From positions 682,001-746,000 of the forward strand of contig NZ_CP046619.1 in assembly GCF_009755725.1 (NCBI RefSeq): 64,000 nt of DNA. The letters are read 5' to 3'. Positions 60,506-64,000 of the stretch are shown piece after piece (within the stretch, counting starts at the first letter, position 1; every line of letters begins with the position of its first letter). The notes under the pieces are model-generated. The model was given only the letters and a program-made list of their open reading frames with translations. It made no database searches and was not told the DNA's origin. A program made the position numbers and the translations under genes. This DNA comes from Diaminobutyricimonas sp. LJ205. GTDB taxonomy: Bacteria > Actinomycetota > Actinomycetes > Actinomycetales > Microbacteriaceae.

Positions 60506-61300
60506 ATGGGTTCCGCAACGAGAGAAGCACTCGCGAACGCGCAGGCGGTGCTCACCGCCCAGTCGGGCAACGCCGATCTGGCAACGGCCGAGCAGCTGTT
60601 TGCTGCAGGCCGCGTGCTCGGCAACTCCTCCCAGCTGCGTGCTGCTCTCGCGGACCCTGCCGCAGAGCCGACAGCCAAGCAGTCCATCGTCGCTCGTGTG
60701 TTCAGCTCGCTGAACCCGCCTGCGATCGAGCTGCTGAGCGCGCTCGTCTCGGGTCGCTGGTCCAGCCACGATGACCTGCTTGCAGGCGTCGAGGAGTTTG
60801 CCCTCCGGGCAGCTGCCGAGTCCGCTCCCGAGGACACCAACATCGTCGCCGAGCTCTTCGCGTTCGGAAGCGCCGTGACTTCCGACGCGGAACTCGAACT
60901 GGCCATCAGCAGCAAGCTGGGCAGCCCGTCGGCCAAGGCCGGACTGGTAAGCCAGCTGCTCGCAGGCAAGGCCAGCGCGCAGACGATCGCGATCCTCGAG
61001 CACCTCGTGCAGCAGCCGCGCGACCGCCGCATCGCGGCGCTCGTGCGGGAGGCATCCGCGATCGTCGCCGACCAGCGCGGCTTCGCGGTGGCCACCGTGA
61101 CGACCGCGTCCCCACTCGGCCCGGCACAGCTCGAGCGACTCGAGAAGTCGCTCGCCGCCCAGTACGGGCAGTCGCTGCGCATCAACCAGGTCGTAGACCC
61201 GTCGATCCTCGGCGGTCTGCGCGTACGCGTCGGCGACGACGTGATCGACGGCAGCATCGCGTCGAAGCTCAACGACCTCAGACTTCAGCTCGCTGGCTAA
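60506..61300 (+). CDS. atpH: ATP synthase F1 subunit delta
   Basis: 264 residues, the top of the peripheral stalk, contacting alpha. The family C-terminal [21 protein letters not shown] near 240-260 (partly quoted) is diagnostic. The protein is longer than E. coli delta (177), as is usual in actinobacteria, with a helical N-terminal addition. Two bases separate it from atpF. Confidence 0.9.
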   Translation: MGSATREALANAQAVLTAQSGNADLATAEQLFAAGRVLGNSSQLRAALADPAAEPTAKQSIVARVFSSLNPPAIELLSALVSGRWSSHDDLLAGVEEFALRAAAESAPEDTNIVAELFAFGSAVTSDAELELAISSKLGSPSAKAGLVSQLLAGKASAQTIAILEHLVQQPRDRRIAALVREASAIVADQRGFAVATVTTASPLGPAQLERLEKSLAAQYGQSLRINQVVDPSILGGLRVRVGDDVIDGSIASKLNDLRLQLAG

Positions 61301-61322
61301 CAGCCAAGGAATAGGAAAGAAC

Positions 61323-62960
61323 ATGGCAGATATCACGATCAGCCCGGATGAGATCCGCGATGCGCTGAAGGACTTCGTCAAGTCCTACGAGCCTGGTGGC
61401 GTCGCCACCACCGAGGTTGGCCACGTAACCGACGCCGGCGACGGCATCGCGCACGTCGAGGGTCTTCCCGGCGTCATGGCCAACGAGCTCATCAAGTTCG
61501 CCGACGGGACGCTGGGCCTCGCGCTCAACCTCGACGAGAACGAGATCGGTGTCGTTGTGCTCGGCGAGTTCGCCGGCATCGAAGAAGGCATGGAAGTCAC
61601 TCGCACCGGCGAGGTCCTCTCGGTCCCGGTCGGCGAGGGCTACCTCGGCCGCGTTGTCGACCCGCTCGGCAACCCGATCGACGGACTCGGCGAGATCGCC
61701 ACCGACGGTCGCCGCGCCCTCGAACTGCAGGCGCCCGGCGTCATGCAGCGTAAGAGCGTGCACGAGCCGCTGCAGACCGGAATGAAGGCGATCGACGCCA
61801 TGATCCCGATCGGCCGTGGCCAGCGCCAGCTCATCATCGGCGATCGCCAGACCGGTAAGACCGCGATTGCGATCGACACCATCATCAACCAGAAGGCGAA
61901 CTGGGAGTCGGGCGATGTAAACAAGCAGGTTCGCTGCATCTACGTCGCGATCGGCCAGAAGGGTTCGACCATCGCCGCAGTGCGGGGCGCCCTCGAGGAC
62001 GCCGGGGCCATGGAGTACACCACCATCGTCGCCTCGCCCGCGTCTGACGCGGCCGGCTTCAAATACCTCGCGCCGTACACCGGTTCGGCCATCGGCCAGC
62101 ACTGGATGTACCAGGGCAAGCACGTGCTCATCGTCTTCGATGACCTGTCGAAGCAGGCTGAGGCCTACCGTGCCGTGTCGCTGCTGCTGCGTCGTCCGCC
62201 GGGGCGTGAAGCCTACCCCGGTGACGTCTTCTACCTGCACTCGCGCCTGCTGGAGCGTTGCGCAAAGCTGTCCGACGAGCTGGGCGCAGGCTCGATGACC
62301 GGTCTTCCGATCATCGAGACCAAGGCGAACGATGTCTCGGCGTACATCCCGACCAACGTGATCTCGATCACCGACGGCCAGATCTTCCTGCAGTCCGACC
62401 TCTTCAACGCCAACCAGCGTCCCGCGGTCGACGTCGGAATCTCGGTGTCGCGCGTCGGTGGTGACGCCCAGGTCAAGTCGATCAAGAAGGTCTCTGGAAC
62501 GCTCAAGCTCGAGCTCGCCCAGTACCGCTCGCTCGAGGCGTTCGCGATGTTCGCATCCGACCTGGATGCTGCGTCGAAGCGTCAGCTCGCCCGCGGTGCC
62601 CGCCTGACCGAGCTGCTCAAGCAGCCGCAGTACTCGCCGTACCCGGTCGAGGACCAGGTCGTCTCGATCTGGGCAGGCACGAACGGCAAGCTCGACGAGG
62701 TTCCGGTCGAAGACATCCTGCGCTTCGAACGCGAGCTGCTCGACTACCTGGGTCGCAACACCCAGGTTCTCACCACGCTGCGCGACACGAACGTGCTCGA
62801 CGACGACACCGTGGCGACCCTCGACAGCGAGATCGACAAGTTCAAGCTCGAATTCCAGACAGGCGAGGGCAAGCCGCTCCTGTCGGTCGGACGCGAAGAG
62901 TTCGAAGAGCTCGCCGCTGAAGAAGTCGACCAGGAGAAGATCGTCAAGGGTCGTCGCTAA
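61323..62960 (+). CDS. atpA: ATP synthase F1 subunit alpha
   Basis: 545 residues forming the non-catalytic nucleotide sites of the F1 hexamer. Walker A GDRQTGKT at 173-180, the [29 protein letters not shown] block near 275 (partly quoted) and the arginine finger region [10 protein letters not shown] near 375. Length is normal. GGAAAGAAC precedes the ATG. A palindrome lies between it and atpG. Confidence 0.96.
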   Translation: MADITISPDEIRDALKDFVKSYEPGGVATTEVGHVTDAGDGIAHVEGLPGVMANELIKFADGTLGLALNLDENEIGVVVLGEFAGIEEGMEVTRTGEVLSVPVGEGYLGRVVDPLGNPIDGLGEIATDGRRALELQAPGVMQRKSVHEPLQTGMKAIDAMIPIGRGQRQLIIGDRQTGKTAIAIDTIINQKANWESGDVNKQVRCIYVAIGQKGSTIAAVRGALEDAGAMEYTTIVASPASDAAGFKYLAPYTGSAIGQHWMYQGKHVLIVFDDLSKQAEAYRAVSLLLRRPPGREAYPGDVFYLHSRLLERCAKLSDELGAGSMTGLPIIETKANDVSAYIPTNVISITDGQIFLQSDLFNANQRPAVDVGISVSRVGGDAQVKSIKKVSGTLKLELAQYRSLEAFAMFASDLDAASKRQLARGARLTELLKQPQYSPYPVEDQVVSIWAGTNGKLDEVPVEDILRFERELLDYLGRNTQVLTTLRDTNVLDDDTVATLDSEIDKFKLEFQTGEGKPLLSVGREEFEELAAEEVDQEKIVKGRR

Positions 62961-62979
62961 GACCGACCCCCATGGCCAG

Positions 62980-63025
62980 CTCGCTGGTCGAGCCTTGGCG
63001 GAAAACGTCAAGCTCGACCAGCGAG
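62980..63025. repeat. Palindromic element between atpA and atpG
   Basis: CTCGCTGGTCGAGC (62980-62993) and GCTCGACCAGCGAG (63012-63025) are a perfect 14-bp inverted repeat with an 18-base loop. It lies in the 101-base gap between atpA and atpG, unusually long for this operon. Its arm core GCTCGACCAGCG is the same as that inserted in lysA. Confidence 0.88.
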
Positions 63026-63061
63026 AATGTCCGACGGATACCTAGGAAAAGAAAGAGACAC

Positions 63062-63961
63062 ATGGGAGCGCAACTTCGGGTCTACCGGCAGAAGATCAAG
63101 TCTGCCCAGACGATGAAGAAGATCACCCGCGCCATGGAGCTGATCTCGGCCTCACGGATTACCAAGGCCCAGCAGCGCGTGGCCGCGTCTGGCCCGTACT
63201 CGCGCGCCGTGACTCGTGCGGTGTCGGCTGTTGCGACGTTCTCGAACGTCGATCACATCCTGACCACCGAGCCCGAGAAGATCGAACGCGCCGCGATCGT
63301 CATCTTCACGTCCGACCGCGGTCTCGCCGGTGCCTTCAGCTCCGGAGCGATCAAGGAAGCGGAAGAGCTCGCGAGCCTGCTTCGCAGCCAAGGCAAGGAT
63401 GTCGTGTACTACCTCGTCGGCCGCAAGGCCGTCGGGTACTTCTCCTTCCGCCACCGCGAGTCCGAGCGGCAGTGGACCGGTGGCACCGACCAGCCGGTCT
63501 TCGAGACTGCGCAGGAGATCGGTGCGGCGCTGGTTGAGAAGTTCGTGCAGCCCGCCAGCGAGGGTGGCGTCGATGAGATCCACATCGTTTACAACCGCTT
63601 CGTGAGCATGGTCAGCCAGGTTCCGCAGGTCGTTCGTCTCCTCCCGCTCGAGGTCGTCGAGGGCGTCGAAGAGCCCGGTGACACCGACGTGCTGCCGCTG
63701 TACGAGTTCGAGCCCGAGGTTGACGCGGTGCTTGACTCGCTGCTTCCGGTGTACATCGAGAGCCGGCTCTTCAACGCGATGCTGCAGTCCGCGGCATCCG
63801 AGCACGCGGCCCGTCAGAAGGCAATGAAGTCGGCCAGCGACAACGCCGACAACCTCGTGCGCGACTACACCCGGTTGGCGAACAACGCCCGCCAGTCCGA
63901 GATCACCCAGCAGATTTCCGAGATCGTGGGCGGCGCTGACGCCCTCGCCTCGGCGAAGTAG
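63062..63961 (+). CDS. atpG: ATP synthase F1 subunit gamma
   Basis: 299 residues, the central shaft. The N-terminal [20 protein letters not shown] (about 2-21) and the C-terminal helix ending [19 protein letters not shown] (about 278-296) form the coiled-coil axle; the Rossmann-like middle follows [11 protein letters not shown] near 79. The start at the ATG at 63062 follows AGGAAAAGAAAGA. The usual frame without the palindrome is preserved. Confidence 0.95.
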   Translation: MGAQLRVYRQKIKSAQTMKKITRAMELISASRITKAQQRVAASGPYSRAVTRAVSAVATFSNVDHILTTEPEKIERAAIVIFTSDRGLAGAFSSGAIKEAEELASLLRSQGKDVVYYLVGRKAVGYFSFRHRESERQWTGGTDQPVFETAQEIGAALVEKFVQPASEGGVDEIHIVYNRFVSMVSQVPQVVRLLPLEVVEGVEEPGDTDVLPLYEFEPEVDAVLDSLLPVYIESRLFNAMLQSAASEHAARQKAMKSASDNADNLVRDYTRLANNARQSEITQQISEIVGGADALASAK

Positions 63962-63983
63962 CAACCCACAGGAGAGAGAACGA

Positions 63984-64000
63984 ATGACTGACACCGCTAC
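63984..64000 (+). CDS. atpD: ATP synthase F1 subunit beta (first codons only)
   Basis: Only 17 bases, encoding MTDTA and part of the next codon, lie in the window; AGGAGAGAGAACGA precedes the ATG. Assignment as atpD rests on operon order (after atpG) and not on sequence. A partial gene cut by the window edge. Confidence 0.8.

Overview
This window is a GC-rich actinobacterial chromosome segment, most likely from the family Microbacteriaceae. That placement is an inference from three things: the gene order lysA-hom-thrC-thrB-rho-prfA-prmC-tsaC-GlcNAc-1-P transferase-atpBEFHAGD, a mycothiol-type MshA, and GTP-dependent PEP carboxykinase next to a RamB-like regulator. No phage, insertion sequence, plasmid function or CRISPR array is visible. 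Coding density is very high, with many 4-base ATGA overlaps. I count about 61 complete protein genes, one tRNA and the first codons of atpD at the right edge.

Layout. 0-4.4 kb: a thiamine-binding-family protein, then a minus-strand signalling cluster (truncated LuxR regulator, histidine kinase, degenerate kinase-like membrane protein, full response regulator). 4.4-7.2 kb: methionine synthesis by acetylation and sulfhydrylation (metX, metY). 7.2-15.8 kb: mixed housekeeping and accessory genes (acyltransferase, SDR, PRTase, S51 peptidase, ung, ABC exporter, GNAT, lipoprotein, flavin monooxygenase). 15.8-24 kb: mshA, a disulfide-oxidoreductase-family flavoprotein divergent from an alkylmercury-lyase homologue, a GH3 glycosidase, an arginase-family enzyme, a DUF418-like membrane protein and PspA. 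24-31.4 kb: a TPM-domain protein, a SigE-family sigma factor with a membrane partner, pckG divergent from ramB, and thioredoxin. 31.4-41.4 kb: small enzymes (Nudix, alpha/beta hydrolase, DinB, PfkB kinase, DHFR-like), a DUF222/HNH protein, a DUF2975 plus mini-XRE module with a readable operator, a second flavin monooxygenase paralogue, tRNA-Arg(CCG) and a second lipoprotein paralogue. 41.5-64 kb: argS, a DUF2993 protein, a MacB-type ABC pair, then the conserved core block running into the F1Fo ATP synthase operon.

How the genes work together. MetX/MetY and Hom/ThrC/ThrB/LysA share the aspartate-derived pathway, since homoserine made by Hom feeds both MetX and ThrB. Rho, PrfA and PrmC form a termination module (RNA termination, peptide release, and methylation of the release factor). 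The ATP synthase operon is in canonical order with a small membrane gene where atpI usually sits.

The most distinctive signals are not genes. (1) A 60-nt near-perfect palindrome lies in frame at the 5' end of prmC, with a related palindrome just after the gene. (2) A lysA in-frame insertion matches the core of a second palindrome lying between atpA and atpG. (3) A recurrent TANNNT-N6-start-codon pattern predicts a set of leaderless mRNAs. (4) 15-18-bp tandem duplications recur in intergenic DNA. (5) The signalling cluster contains a kinase without recognisable ATP-binding residues and a regulator whose receiver domain appears to have been deleted. I see no convincing wholly new multi-gene system. 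The best candidates for new biology are that signalling cluster and the in-frame palindromic insertions.
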